Counted from the stretch's first letter, positions 1 to 8,784 are shown. The stretch: DNA of 64,000 bases from Hymenobacter convexus (GCF_030580955.1 NZ_JAUQON010000007.1:62001-126000); one strand, 5' to 3'. The notes: generated from the letters alone by a model not told the origin. Translations and numbers: made by a program.

Positions 1-408
1 GCCGGTCATGCGGGCTGTGCGCTTGGTGGCGTCGTAGAAGCCGTGGTCGCCGGTAATGGTCATGGTGTCGCTCTGCACCACGCGCACGTTGCTGAAAGCT
101 TCTACCTGGTTATTATCAAGGTATTGATAGGCCGAATCGCAATACAGAAACACATCGCCCTGCTGGAAACTAACGTTCCCGATAATCTTCCGAATTTTTA
201 CGCCGTTGTATATCCCCCCTGTCAGAACACCGGCACCGGGCAGCAGCCTAATAGGCTCTCCTTTTTTGGGCGGGGCGCCCGTGGCCGGGCGCGGAGCGGC
301 GGCCGCGGGCGCCTGCGGGGCACCGGGGCGCGGCGCGTTGGGGTTTTGGCCCCTGCCCAGCAGCGGCCCCAGCACAAAGAGCAGAACTAAAAAGCGGAAG
401 AGAGACAT
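1..408 (-). CDS. OstA/LptA-like protein, N-terminal part (cut by window edge)
   Basis: This is an incomplete gene; only the first 136 codons are in the window and it runs off the left edge. The start ATG is at 408 and is followed by a hydrophobic signal peptide ending near GRGQ. A Pro/Ala-rich linker follows (about residues 22-50), then a beta-rich stretch with GNVSFQQGDVFLYCDSA and a later GDHGFYD. This pattern matches OstA-like proteins of Bacteroidota, relatives of the LptA/LptD periplasmic LPS-transport fold. By family it would act in the periplasm in outer-membrane biogenesis. A perfect -7 element (417-424) lies just upstream. The family call is from recognisable sequence; the exact role is inferred. 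Confidence 0.75.
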   Translation of the reverse strand, partial: MSLFRFLVLLFVLGPLLGRGQNPNAPRPGAPQAPAAAAPRPATGAPPKKGEPIRLLPGAGVLTGGIYNGVKIRKIIGNVSFQQGDVFLYCDSAYQYLDNNQVEAFSNVRVVQSDTMTITGDHGFYDATKRTARMTG

Positions 409-416
409 TCGGGGGC

Positions 417-424
417 CAAAGGTA
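417..424 (-). promoter_or_regulatory. Bacteroidota -7 element (TACCTTTG) of the OstA-like gene
   Basis: On the minus strand this reads TACCTTTG, a perfect match to the Bacteroidota sigma-A -7 consensus TAnnTTTG. It ends 8 nt before the ATG at 408, so the predicted leader is very short. I see no clear -33 TTTG. Confidence 0.5.
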
Positions 425-557
425 CGGACCGGGCCCGCGCTAACGGCCATCTTTGCAGCATAGTGCCCGCTGGGCGCGTTTGTGTGGCTTAGCATCCGCG
501 CTTCATTATCCAAGCGCTCAGCATGACGGCCTTTCTTAACACGTTATTACATCATAT

Positions 558-1889
558 ATGCTTGATGCCGTTCGCCGCTTCATTGAGGAGCACGACCTTT
601 TTTCCATCGAAAACGACCCCATTCTGGTAGCCGTGAGCGGCGGCCTCGATTCGGTGGTGCTGCTGGATGTGCTGCACAAGCTGGGCGCGCAGGTGGCGGT
701 GGCGCACTGCCACTTCGGCCTACGCGGCGAAGATGCCGACGCCGACGAGCAGTTTGTGCGCAAGCTGGCCAAGCAGTACGGCCTCCCATACTTCGCCGAG
801 TTTTTCCAGACCAAGGAATTTGCCGAGCAGGAAGGTATTTCGACCCAGATGGCGGCCCGTTTTCTGCGCTACCGCTGGTTTGAGCAGGTGCGGCAGCGCG
901 AGCAGCTCTCCTACGTTGCCACCGCCCACCACCAGCGCGACCAGACCGAAACCATGCTGCTCAACCTCACGCACGGCACCGGCCTGGCCGGCCTGCACGG
1001 TATTCAGGTGAAGAATGGGCACATTGTGCGCCCGCTGCTGGGTCTGGGCCGCGACGACCTGTACGAATACCTGGTGGAGCGCGGCCTGCGCTGGCGCGAA
1101 GACGACAGCAACGACAGCCCCGTGTACCAGCGCAACCTGCTGCGCATCGAGGTGCTGCCCGTGCTGCGCGAAATCAACCCCAACCTCGACCAGACCATGG
1201 CCGCCACCGCCGAACGCGTGGGCGGGGCCGAAGAAATTGTGCGCCGCTACGTGGCGGACACCGCCGCCCAGGCCCGCCGCGACGAGGACGAAGTGACCTA
1301 TCTGAACATCAGCACCCTGCAAAAAACGGCGGCCACGGCCTTAGTGCTGCACGATATTCTGCGGCCCTTCGGCTTCTCGTGGCTGGTGGTGAAGGACATT
1401 GTAGCGGCCTTTGGCGGCGAAAGCGGCCGGCGGTTCGACTCGCCCACGCACCGGCTGGTGAAGGACCGCGAGAATCTGGTCATTACCCCGCGGCGGCTCA
1501 GCAAATTCGGCACCTTTCAGCTGGCGGCGGGCCAAACGGACTTGTTAGCCGACGGCATGCGCCTGAAGGCCGAGCTGCACGACGACGCGCGGCACTTCAT
1601 CATTCCGCGCTCGAAAAGCACGGCGGCTTTTGATGCCGACAAGCTGAAATTCCCGCTCACGCTGCGCCGCTGGCAGGAAGGCGACTGGTTTATGCCGCTG
1701 GGCATGAAGGGCAAAAAGCTGCTCAGCGACTTCCTCATCGACCAGAAAGTGCCGCTCAACCTCAAAGACGACGTGCGGGTGCTGACCTCGGCCGATGGCA
1801 AAATCTGCTGGGTGGTGGGCTGGCGCGTCGACGACCGTTTTAAGGTGGAAGAGGCCACCGAGCGGGTGCTCACGGTGCAGCGGATGTAG
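558..1889 (+). CDS. tilS: tRNA(Ile)-lysidine synthase TilS
   Basis: TilS uses ATP to attach lysine to C34 of the CAU-anticodon tRNA-Ile, converting its identity from Met to Ile; it is essential and cytoplasmic. The PP-loop ATPase motif SGGLDS is at residues 27-32, followed by the N-type ATP pyrophosphatase domain (about 20-200). The C-terminal part contains the TilS substrate-binding region, including a WQEGDWF...KKLLSDFLID block. At 443 aa it is a normal full-length family member. The ATG at 558 puts the motif at the expected distance. It stands alone, transcribed toward mdh. Confidence 0.95.
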   Translation: MLDAVRRFIEEHDLFSIENDPILVAVSGGLDSVVLLDVLHKLGAQVAVAHCHFGLRGEDADADEQFVRKLAKQYGLPYFAEFFQTKEFAEQEGISTQMAARFLRYRWFEQVRQREQLSYVATAHHQRDQTETMLLNLTHGTGLAGLHGIQVKNGHIVRPLLGLGRDDLYEYLVERGLRWREDDSNDSPVYQRNLLRIEVLPVLREINPNLDQTMAATAERVGGAEEIVRRYVADTAAQARRDEDEVTYLNISTLQKTAATALVLHDILRPFGFSWLVVKDIVAAFGGESGRRFDSPTHRLVKDRENLVITPRRLSKFGTFQLAAGQTDLLADGMRLKAELHDDARHFIIPRSKSTAAFDADKLKFPLTLRRWQEGDWFMPLGMKGKKLLSDFLIDQKVPLNLKDDVRVLTSADGKICWVVGWRVDDRFKVEEATERVLTVQRM

Positions 1890-1939
1890 TTCGGCCGGAA
1901 AAACTCCGGTCTTCATTCAAAGCATCGGCGGCCCGGCCG

Positions 1940-1947
1940 TACTTTTA
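1940..1947 (+). promoter_or_regulatory. probable -7 element upstream of mdh (TACTTTTA)
   Basis: TACTTTTA differs from the TAnnTTTG consensus only in the last base and lies 35 nt before the mdh ATG, in the gap after tilS. Weak evidence. Confidence 0.3.
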
Positions 1948-1981
1948 CCCGCGAAACTCCAACCCTCCCAATTCCTCTATT

Positions 1982-2929
1982 ATGAAAGTTACCGTAGTCG
2001 GAGCCGGCAACGTGGGCGCAACCTGCGCCGATGTGCTCGCCACGCGTGAAATCGCCAACGAAATTGTTCTGGTTGACATCAAAGAAGGTTTTGCCCAAGG
2101 CAAAGCCCTCGATATCTGGCAGAAAGCGCCGGTTATTGGCTACGACTCGCGCACCGTGGGCGTGACCAACGACTACGCGAAAACGGCGGGTTCGGACGTG
2201 GTGGTGATTACCTCGGGCCTGCCCCGCAAGCCCGGCATGACCCGCGACGACCTGATTTCGACCAACGCCGGCATCGTGAAATCGGTGACCGAGCAGGTGG
2301 TGAAATACTCGCCCAACGCCATCATCATCATCGTGAGTAACCCGCTCGACGTGATGACCTACCAGGCCCACCTCACCTCCGGCCTCGACCGCACCAAGGT
2401 GTTCGGTATGGCCGGCATCCTGGACACGGCCCGCTACCGCGCCTTCCTGGCCGAGGCCCTGAACGTGAGCCCCAAAGACATTCAGGCCGTGCTCATGGGC
2501 GGCCACGGCGACACCATGGTGCCCCTGCCCCGCTACACCACCGTGGGCGGCATCCCCGTGACGGAGCTGATTGGCAAAGAAGAACTGGACGCCATTGTGG
2601 CCCGCACCACCAACGGCGGTGGCGAGCTGGTGAAGCTGATGGGCACCTCGGCCTGGTATGCGCCCGGCGCCGCTGCGGCCCAAATGGTGGAAGCCATTGT
2701 GCGCGACCAGCGCCGCGTGTTCCCGGTGTGCATCAAGCTGGAAGGCGAGTACGGCATCGACGGCGTGTACCTCGGCGCCCCGGTTATTTTGGGCAAAAAC
2801 GGCATTGAGCGCGTGATTGAACTGCAGCTCAACGACGACGAGAAAGCCCTGCTCGAAACCTCACGCGGCCACGTGAAAGAGGTGATGGACGCGCTGGACA
2901 AGATGAGCGCCGCCCAGCCGGCTGCTTAG
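1982..2929 (+). CDS. mdh: NAD-dependent malate dehydrogenase
   Basis: The enzyme oxidises L-malate to oxaloacetate in the TCA cycle. It is a 315-aa LDH-like malate dehydrogenase. The Rossmann GxGxxG motif is at residues 7-12, the substrate arginines are R82, R88 and R151, and catalytic D148 and H175 (GGHGDTMVPL) are all present. The arginine-bearing PRKPGMTR loop is the malate type rather than the lactate type. A strong intrinsic terminator follows at 2957-2989, so it is probably monocistronic. L-malate is also the substrate of BshA, encoded 12 kb downstream. Confidence 0.95.
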   Translation: MKVTVVGAGNVGATCADVLATREIANEIVLVDIKEGFAQGKALDIWQKAPVIGYDSRTVGVTNDYAKTAGSDVVVITSGLPRKPGMTRDDLISTNAGIVKSVTEQVVKYSPNAIIIIVSNPLDVMTYQAHLTSGLDRTKVFGMAGILDTARYRAFLAEALNVSPKDIQAVLMGGHGDTMVPLPRYTTVGGIPVTELIGKEELDAIVARTTNGGGELVKLMGTSAWYAPGAAAAQMVEAIVRDQRRVFPVCIKLEGEYGIDGVYLGAPVILGKNGIERVIELQLNDDEKALLETSRGHVKEVMDALDKMSAAQPAA

Positions 2930-2956
2930 TTTCCGAAGCATCTGCTTAGGTATTTG

Positions 2957-2989
2957 GGCCGCTCCGCTTCACGCGGGGCGGCCTTTTTT
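2957..2989 (+). terminator. intrinsic terminator after mdh
   Basis: An 11-bp GC-rich stem (GGCCGCTCCGC against GCGGGGCGGCC, with one mismatch) with a short loop is followed by six T. It lies 27 nt after the mdh stop. Confidence 0.85.
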
Positions 2990-3036
2990 GTGCAGTTATT
3001 AATGGAAGCCAGTATCTTGCGGGTTAACGATTATTC

Positions 3037-3669
3037 ATGCACCTGAACCTGATTGATACCAACCCGGAGGTAACCGACGCCTGGGAAAAAGTTTTTGCCG
3101 ACGTGCCGCAGGTCACCGTTCGCCTCGGCTCCATCTTTGATTATCCGGCCGATGCCCTCGTCAGCCCAGCCAACAGCTTCGGCTACATGAACGGCGGGCT
3201 GGATTTTGCCATCTCCAAAAACCTGGGCTGGCATCTGGAAAAAGACCTGCAACGGGTCATTCGCGAGAAATATTACGGGGAGTTGCTGGTGGGGCAGGCG
3301 GAAGTCATTTCCACCGGCCACGCCGATTTTCCCTACCTGATTGCGGCCCCCACCATGCGCACGCCCATGACCATCACGCGCGGGCCCAACGTGTACCTGG
3401 CCATGAAAGCCATTCTGCAGCTGCTTCGCTACGGCCGGCTGCCGGCTGGGGAGTTGGTGGCGGAGAAAATTCAGCGCATTGCGGTGCCGGGGCTGGGGAC
3501 GGGCGTAGGGCAGGTCCGGCCGCTGGTGTGCGCCCGGCAAATGCGGCTGGCCTGGGAAGATGTGATGCGGGAGAAGTTTACCACCGAAGCGGGCTGGGAA
3601 GAAATGTGCGCGAATTATGCCTACTTCTACACCCACAACCGCTCCGACATCAAGTACAACATCCACTAA
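3037..3669 (+). CDS. macro domain (ADP-ribose-binding-like) protein
   Basis: A 210-aa soluble protein that is essentially one macro domain. The fold signatures are visible: ADALVSPANSFGYMNGGLD (about residues 39-57, the ribose/diphosphate loop) and the second glycine-rich loop VPGLGTGVGQV (about 150-160). Macro domains bind or hydrolyse ADP-ribose derivatives, so possible jobs are O-acetyl-ADP-ribose deacetylation or reversal of ADP-ribosylation. No ADP-ribosyltransferase or sirtuin partner is adjacent. It ends convergently with the protease gene on the other strand. The domain call is firm; the substrate is unknown. Confidence 0.85.
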   Translation: MHLNLIDTNPEVTDAWEKVFADVPQVTVRLGSIFDYPADALVSPANSFGYMNGGLDFAISKNLGWHLEKDLQRVIREKYYGELLVGQAEVISTGHADFPYLIAAPTMRTPMTITRGPNVYLAMKAILQLLRYGRLPAGELVAEKIQRIAVPGLGTGVGQVRPLVCARQMRLAWEDVMREKFTTEAGWEEMCANYAYFYTHNRSDIKYNIH

Positions 3670-3698
3670 GCAATGCCGCAGAACCGTGGATGGCAGTA

Positions 3699-4676
3699 CT
3701 ACCGGGCCACTATCCCAAACCGGCCGCCCTGCACATCCAGAATCAGGGTGCGCTGGCTGAATACCTCGTTGCCGAGCATGCCGCCCATGCCGGAGAAACG
3801 CATCAGCATGCGCTCCATGAAACCGGTGCCGTCGATGTAGGTGACGGTGCCCAGCGGCAGGGCCGTGGTGCCGACCTGCAGGCTAGCGGCGGTAGGCGCG
3901 GTGTGTGCTATCAGGGTTTTGCCCCAGGAATTGACCGGCGTGGCCTGCTCGGGCGCGCCCGGCCGGGCCAGTTTCTGCCACGAAGCCTGCGAGGTGAGCA
4001 AGGCGAAGGCGCTGCTGCCCGAGTCGAAAAGCAACTGTTTGGAAGAGCCCTGCAGGCCGGCGCGGAGCAGCACGCGGCGCTGCTCAAAATCGAGCGGGGC
4101 AAATACGGCCTGGCGGGCGAGGCTGTCGGGCACGCTGGTGCGCAGTTCAAAGCGCTGCCGGGCGTAGTCGATGACGAGCACGCGGCCGTCCAGCACATCG
4201 GTGCCTAGGGTGCCGATGACAAAGGGCGCGGTGCTATCGGCCGGCAGCGCGTGGGCGCCCATTGGCCGCACCCGGATACTGTGCGCCGCCACCTGGCCCT
4301 GGCCGATGGCAAACTGAAAATTGGCCAGCGCATCGGCTTGGGGTGTAAGGGTTTGGCCGGTGGCGGGGTAGCGGGCCTGCAGGGCAGCCAGCGCGTGGGA
4401 ATAGAGCAGCGAGTAGGGCGCGCCGGTATCGAACTGCAGGTAGCAGGGGCGCGGGCAGTTGGGCAGCGTCACGGGCATTAGCAGCACGGCGTGCGGCATG
4501 GTGTGGCCGGCCGTGGTGTTGGCCTGCCACTCGAAGCGGGAAGCGGCCGGCAGCTGCGAAACCGTGAGCTGGTTGGCGGGCGCCTGGAACTGCTTGCGGA
4601 AATAGAAGTAGCCGCCGATGCTGCTCAGCACGAACAGGGCGAAGATGGCCAGCAGGGTTTTTGTCAGAACTTTCAT
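3699..4676 (-). CDS. retropepsin-like aspartyl protease family protein, membrane-anchored
   Basis: A 325-aa protein with an N-terminal membrane anchor or uncleaved signal (residues 6-25) followed by a periplasmic domain. Two copies of an aspartyl-protease-like motif are seen, FDTGAPYS with D83 and FDSGSSAF with D218, resembling the two half-sites of a pepsin-type enzyme rather than a dimeric retropepsin. I chose the ATG at 4676 because the longer in-frame extension lacks protein-like composition and the hydrophobic segment immediately follows this start. The substrate is unknown. It is oriented convergently with the macro-domain gene. Confidence 0.7.
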   Translation of the reverse strand: MKVLTKTLLAIFALFVLSSIGGYFYFRKQFQAPANQLTVSQLPAASRFEWQANTTAGHTMPHAVLLMPVTLPNCPRPCYLQFDTGAPYSLLYSHALAALQARYPATGQTLTPQADALANFQFAIGQGQVAAHSIRVRPMGAHALPADSTAPFVIGTLGTDVLDGRVLVIDYARQRFELRTSVPDSLARQAVFAPLDFEQRRVLLRAGLQGSSKQLLFDSGSSAFALLTSQASWQKLARPGAPEQATPVNSWGKTLIAHTAPTAASLQVGTTALPLGTVTYIDGTGFMERMLMRFSGMGGMLGNEVFSQRTLILDVQGGRFGIVAR

Positions 4677-4810
4677 GGGTGCAGAAAAAGAGGGGGAAGA
4701 CTGGGTCAAACCTACCCGGCCTCCTCCCCCATTCCCGGCGTCATTTGGGCGACATTTTACCGCCACTTCACGCAACACGCTGACCTGCAATTGATAAATT
4801 TTGTCGCCCT

Positions 4811-5464
4811 CTAAAGTCTAATGGGATAGATATCGAGCCGGCCCCGACGCAGCAACAGCTGGCTGTAGCCCACCGTGACCACATTGACCAGATAAGTGAG
4901 CACAAAAACGCCGAGAAACACGCCCTTTAACACCACTCCGAAGTAGAAGAACATGGCCGCTTGCAGCAGCAGCACCATCAGGTAGCTGAAGAAACTGGCC
5001 ACCTGCCACAGCACCTGAAACCCCAGCACCCGCCGGCCCACTTCGCCAGCATGCACGGTGTCGTGGCGGTGCTTGCGCCAGAGCAGGTAGGGCACCAGCA
5101 GGTTGAGTAAGGGGAATACCAGCAGGCACAGCGCACTCAGGTTGAGCAGTTGCAGCAGCTGCATTTCGTCGCGCACCGTAGGGCCACTGGCGGGCACGGG
5201 CACCACGGCCGGCGGCGCGGGGACAGTCGGTGGAATCACCGCCGCAAGGGCCGGCTCAGCCGCGGGCGTGGGCGTGGTCAGCAACGCCTCCAGCGGCACG
5301 TCGAGGGCCGTGGCCAGGGCCTGCACGGTGTGGCCGCGTGGCACGGTTTCGCCCTGCTCTACCCGCTGGATGGTGCGCAGGCTCACACCCGATTGCTCGG
5401 CCAGCAGCTCTTGTGAATAGCCTCTGCTTTTGCGCAGGGCTTGAATACGGGCGGCAGAAAACAT
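4811..5464 (-). CDS. XRE-family HTH regulator fused to a DUF4870-like membrane domain
   Basis: This 217-aa protein begins with an XRE/Cro helix-turn-helix (residues about 5-60, with YSQELLAEQSGVSLRTIQRVEQG-type helices). A Pro/Ala-rich linker follows (about 62-97), then three hydrophobic segments (about 105-200) of the DUF4870 type, including a TVHAGEVGRRVLGFQ stretch. The arrangement implies a DNA-binding domain tethered to the inner membrane. Its target and signal are unknown. It is a single gene between the protease gene and a divergent gene at 5624. Confidence 0.8.
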   Translation of the reverse strand: MFSAARIQALRKSRGYSQELLAEQSGVSLRTIQRVEQGETVPRGHTVQALATALDVPLEALLTTPTPAAEPALAAVIPPTVPAPPAVVPVPASGPTVRDEMQLLQLLNLSALCLLVFPLLNLLVPYLLWRKHRHDTVHAGEVGRRVLGFQVLWQVASFFSYLMVLLLQAAMFFYFGVVLKGVFLGVFVLTYLVNVVTVGYSQLLLRRGRLDIYPIRL

Positions 5465-5623
5465 GGGCGCAGGGTAGCGTTGAGGCCGCTAAAATAGACC
5501 CGTCGGCAGCATCCGGCTTCACGGCCAAGCTAATTCCAGCCCAACCACCGAATCGGCCGCGACTTACCCGGCAAAGTGCTTACTTTACACCTCTTATTCC
5601 CACTGGCCCGCCTTGCTGCATCG

Positions 5624-6028
5624 ATGAAAAAAGAACTCACCAATTCATTCGACAAGGTGTACCTGACCATCGAGTTTGACGCGGCCAACAGCTGGATTTA
5701 CAACAACTGGCGGGGCGTGCTGCCCACCGAAAAGGTGATTCAGGGCTGCCAGGCCACCATCGATTTTCTGCGGGAAAACCCCTGTCCGCACATGCTCAAC
5801 GACAACCGCGAAGTGGTGGGTTCGTGGAGTGCGGCCAACGAATGGATAGCCCACAACTGGATGCCACAGGTGCTGCGCCTGGGCCTGAAGCGCTTTGCGC
5901 ACATCGTATCGCCGGGCATTTTCGGGCAAGCCTCGGCGGCCGAGATGGTGACGCGGGTGGGCACGCAATTCGAAATGCGCCTTTTTGAGGACATCGAGCT
6001 GGCCAAGAGCTGGCTGCGCGAAGGCTGA
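5624..6028 (+). CDS. conserved hypothetical protein, possibly STAS/SpoIIAA-like
   Basis: A 134-aa soluble protein starting MKKELTNSFDKVYLTIEFD. The ATG at 5624 is preferred over an upstream GTG because the added 16 residues look like translated leader. The Trp-rich centre (WIYNNWRG, WIAHNW) and the alternating strand/helix look recall the SpoIIAA/STAS-like small proteins of Bacteroidota, but I cannot confirm the family. No catalytic motif is visible. Its stop lies 4 nt from the stop of the convergent TPR gene. Confidence 0.6.
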   Translation: MKKELTNSFDKVYLTIEFDAANSWIYNNWRGVLPTEKVIQGCQATIDFLRENPCPHMLNDNREVVGSWSAANEWIAHNWMPQVLRLGLKRFAHIVSPGIFGQASAAEMVTRVGTQFEMRLFEDIELAKSWLREG

Positions 6029-6032
6029 TGCG

Positions 6033-6938
6033 TTAGGCAAAGCGACGCCGCAGGCCCCGGCCCAGCCGCCACAGGCCAAACCCGGCCAGACCCAGCAGCC
6101 CCAGCAGAATAAGTTGGGGTATGATATCTGCGCCCTCCCGCAACCACCAGAAATAGGCTTTTCGCTTCATCAGCAAATTGCCATCATAGCCAAACTGCTC
6201 GGCCTGCGCATACACCCGCTCCGCCGATTCCACGTTGCTGGTCAGGGCGTAGGCATTGCCAAGGTCGAAGAGCAGCTCGGCCACAATGGGGTCGGGCGGG
6301 GGCACAAAGCTCAGCCGCTCCCGAAGCTGATACTGGAGGGCGAATTGAATAGAATCGAGGGGCCAACCGCCACGCAACGCGGGCACCGGGGCCGCTGCCG
6401 AGCCGAAATCAACGCCCAGTAAATCAACGGAATTGATAGCCGCGGCTCCGCGCAGCTTGGCGCGCAGAATGTTGGCGTGCAGCCACTCCGTGCCGCGGTG
6501 CGAGCGGGGATTCAGTTGAATAGCCTTTTCTATCCATCGCAACGCCAGCTGGTTCTGGCCCAGCAACTCGTACACGGTGCCGAGATTGGCAGCGGTTTCG
6601 TATTGATTTGGCTGCCAGGCATTGAGCTGTTCAAACACGGCACGAGCCTCCGCGTAGCGCCCCAGATACGCCAGCGTCAGGCCGTAGCCCGCGTAGTCGG
6701 CCAGCCGATGGCGGGTGCGCCACAGGCTGTCGAGCACCTGCAGGCGGCGGCGGTTGTCCGGGGCTTCGGCCGCCAGGTTCCGCCCTACCGGCGGCAAGGG
6801 CATGGTCAGGTCCGTATCGTCCGAACTCTGGTAGGAGCCATCCAATTTGGTGGCCACGTGGTCGTTGAAGCACGCGGCGGCCGGATTTGCCAGCAGCAAC
6901 AAGCCGAAAATAACCAACTGGTTTAAAGACAGCCGCAT
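6033..6938 (-). CDS. secreted/membrane TPR-repeat protein
   Basis: A 301-aa protein with a signal peptide (residues 1-22, ending ANPAAA-C), two or more tetratricopeptide repeats (GYGLTLAYLGRYAEARAVFEQL at about 85-110, then a second repeat, and LGNAYALTSNVESAERVYAQA near 225-245), and a C-terminal transmembrane helix (about 272-292) followed by a positively charged RRLGRGLRRRFA-like tail. It is probably anchored to the inner membrane with the repeats in the periplasm as a protein-interaction scaffold. It lies 52 nt downstream of a rhomboid protease gene on the same strand and may be in its operon. Function is otherwise unknown. Confidence 0.65.
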   Translation of the reverse strand: MRLSLNQLVIFGLLLLANPAAACFNDHVATKLDGSYQSSDDTDLTMPLPPVGRNLAAEAPDNRRRLQVLDSLWRTRHRLADYAGYGLTLAYLGRYAEARAVFEQLNAWQPNQYETAANLGTVYELLGQNQLALRWIEKAIQLNPRSHRGTEWLHANILRAKLRGAAAINSVDLLGVDFGSAAAPVPALRGGWPLDSIQFALQYQLRERLSFVPPPDPIVAELLFDLGNAYALTSNVESAERVYAQAEQFGYDGNLLMKRKAYFWWLREGADIIPQLILLGLLGLAGFGLWRLGRGLRRRFA

Positions 6939-6990
6939 AAGTTCGCCGGGGTGATAAGCGGCTAAAAATAGCGTTTGCTCCCCGATGGCG

Positions 6991-7905
6991 CTACTGCTGG
7001 CTGGCCCGGAACAGCTTCTGCTTCTCTTCCTTGCTCAGGCTTTCGTAGCCGGAGCGCGAAATCTTATCCAGGATGGTGTCGATTTCGTCTTGCAACGGCT
7101 GGCCGGGGGCGGCGGGCTTCTTGGCCCCGCCGGCCGAGGTAGCCGTCACGGTTTCGGGGCGGCGGGTGGTGCTGCTCACGCGCATGGCGGGCCGGCTGCT
7201 GGTGAGGTTGCTGAAGAAATTGCCCACGGCCTGCACGGGGCGGCCAAGGTCGCGCCCGGCTTGGAGTTGCTTGATGAACACGAAGCCGAGCAAGGCGCCG
7301 CCCAGGTGGGCCAGCATGCCGCCCGGGTTGCCCGACAGCCCCGCCACCGACAGGATAATGACCACCGCCGCAATCCATTTAATCTTGACCGGTCCGATGA
7401 GAATCAGCATAAAGGTGTAGTTGGGCAGCAGCGTGGCCGCGGCCACGATGATGGCCGTAACCGCGCCTGAAGCGCCCAACACAAGCTGGCCAGCCGCGGC
7501 AAACGGCATCAGCACCGGAATCAGGTTGTAGCCGAGCAGAAACACGGCGGCCCCGGCCAGGGTACCCAAGATGTAGATACTCACCAGGCGGCGGTCGCCG
7601 AGGTATTCCTGCAGCAGCTGGCCAAACCAGTACAACTGTAACATATTGAACAGAATATGCAGGAAAGCCTGGTGGGTGAAGGCATACGTGAGCAGCGTCC
7701 AGGGATGGCGAACCACTTCGCCGAGGTTGGCCGAAAGCTCCAGCTGGCTCATCACCCGAAACAGGATGCCGGGCGACTGGGTGAGGTAAGTGATGGCCTC
7801 GAGCAGCACAACGGCCACAAACACCAGCACATTAAGCCAGATAAGCTTAACGAGGGCGTTGTCGCGCCGGCTGAAGGCGGTGCGGATGTCTTGAACGATG
7901 CTCAT
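6991..7905 (-). CDS. rhomboid family intramembrane serine protease
   Basis: A 304-aa polytopic inner-membrane protein. The catalytic serine lies in GASG (S146) and the partner histidine in AHLGG (H200); the oxyanion-type residues are in HxxxN (FLHILFNM, about 82-88). About six transmembrane helices cover residues 22-215. A soluble C-terminal tail of about 90 residues, rich in Ser/Arg/Thr and ending in a charged SKEEKQKLF segment, extends into the cytoplasm. It follows a second, different rhomboid gene by 84 nt and has its own -7 element at 7936-7943. Confidence 0.9.
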   Translation of the reverse strand: MSIVQDIRTAFSRRDNALVKLIWLNVLVFVAVVLLEAITYLTQSPGILFRVMSQLELSANLGEVVRHPWTLLTYAFTHQAFLHILFNMLQLYWFGQLLQEYLGDRRLVSIYILGTLAGAAVFLLGYNLIPVLMPFAAAGQLVLGASGAVTAIIVAAATLLPNYTFMLILIGPVKIKWIAAVVIILSVAGLSGNPGGMLAHLGGALLGFVFIKQLQAGRDLGRPVQAVGNFFSNLTSSRPAMRVSSTTRRPETVTATSAGGAKKPAAPGQPLQDEIDTILDKISRSGYESLSKEEKQKLFRASQQ

Positions 7906-7935
7906 GGCTCGTGTCAGGGATTAAAACTGTGGCAA

Positions 7936-7943
7936 CGAAAGTA
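7936..7943 (-). promoter_or_regulatory. -7-like element (TACTTTCG) upstream of the distal rhomboid gene
   Basis: The minus strand reads TACTTTCG, a one-base variant of TAnnTTTG, in the 84-nt gap between the two rhomboid genes and 30 nt before the ATG at 7905. It suggests an internal promoter. Confidence 0.4.
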
Positions 7944-7989
7944 GCGGGCCGGGAGTGGCCCGGCGGCGGGTTGCTGCATCAACCGCGTT

Positions 7990-8784
7990 TTAGTAAAACC
8001 GTTCCCGGCCGCCTTCCCAAAACTTCACCACAATGAACCCAATCAGCAAGCCGCCGAGGTGGGCGAAGTGGGCCACGTTGTCGCCGGGCACACGGTGGAT
8101 GCCCTGGTAAAGCTCCAGCATGGTATAGCCGAAAGCCAGGTATTTGGCGGCAATCGGAAACGGAAAGGGGAAAAGAAAAAGCTGGGTGTTCGGAAAAAGG
8201 TAGGCAAATGCGAAGATGAGCCCAAACAGCGCGCCCGATGCCCCCAGCATGCCGCCGTGGGGCGAGTTCCAGGTGTCGGACACGGCCTTGTCGACGTTGC
8301 GCTCGGCAGCGGCGATGTATTCGGAGTTACTGGGGTCCTGCGCCATGGCACGGGCCAGCGGCTCGTAGCCCGAAGCATCGGGGAAGGTCTTGCGGAAGAA
8401 CTGCTCGTATTCGGGCCCGGTGGGCGACTGGTGAAACTCCTGGCGTGCCACTTCCATGCGGTGCAGTTCGAAGCCCCGCACGCCTTCGTAGAGCAGGCCG
8501 GCGCCCACGCCACAAATCAGCCAGAAGGTGAGAAAGCGCGACGCCCCCCAGCGCTGTTCCAGCAACGGCCCGAAAACTATCAAGCCCAGCATGTTGGAAA
8601 ACAAGTGCCCCCAGTCGGCATGCAGAAACATGTAGGTAAAGAACTGCCACGGATAGAAATACGGCGAGCCGATGGGGTACAAGCTGCCCACCTGGGTCAG
8701 CAGTGGCAGCAGGCTATTCTGGGCCACAAGGAAAAGCACATTCGCGATGAGCAGGTTGCGAACCGTGGGGGTGATGTTGAACAT
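7990..8784 (-). CDS. rhomboid family intramembrane serine protease with a soluble insertion
   Basis: A 264-aa rhomboid with catalytic S183 in GASG and H242 in AHLGG, plus the HxxxN loop (GHLFSNM, H60/N64). Unlike its neighbour it carries a hydrophilic insertion of about 70 residues (about 103-172, rich in Glu, Pro, Asn) between the early helices and the catalytic GASG helix. I chose the ATG at 8784; the open frame extends far upstream over mutL but that part reads as mutL shadow. It starts 40 nt after the mutL stop on the same strand, so co-transcription with mutL is likely. Confidence 0.88.
   Translation of the reverse strand: MFNITPTVRNLLIANVLFLVAQNSLLPLLTQVGSLYPIGSPYFYPWQFFTYMFLHADWGHLFSNMLGLIVFGPLLEQRWGASRFLTFWLICGVGAGLLYEGVRGFELHRMEVARQEFHQSPTGPEYEQFFRKTFPDASGYEPLARAMAQDPSNSEYIAAAERNVDKAVSDTWNSPHGGMLGASGALFGLIFAFAYLFPNTQLFLFPFPFPIAAKYLAFGYTMLELYQGIHRVPGDNVAHFAHLGGLLIGFIVVKFWEGGRERFY

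Noticed and set aside
512..529. AAGCGCTCAGCATGACGG before tilS as another dispersed repeat copy
   Set aside because: Only one half-site matches and no inverted partner is present, so it is at best a remnant.
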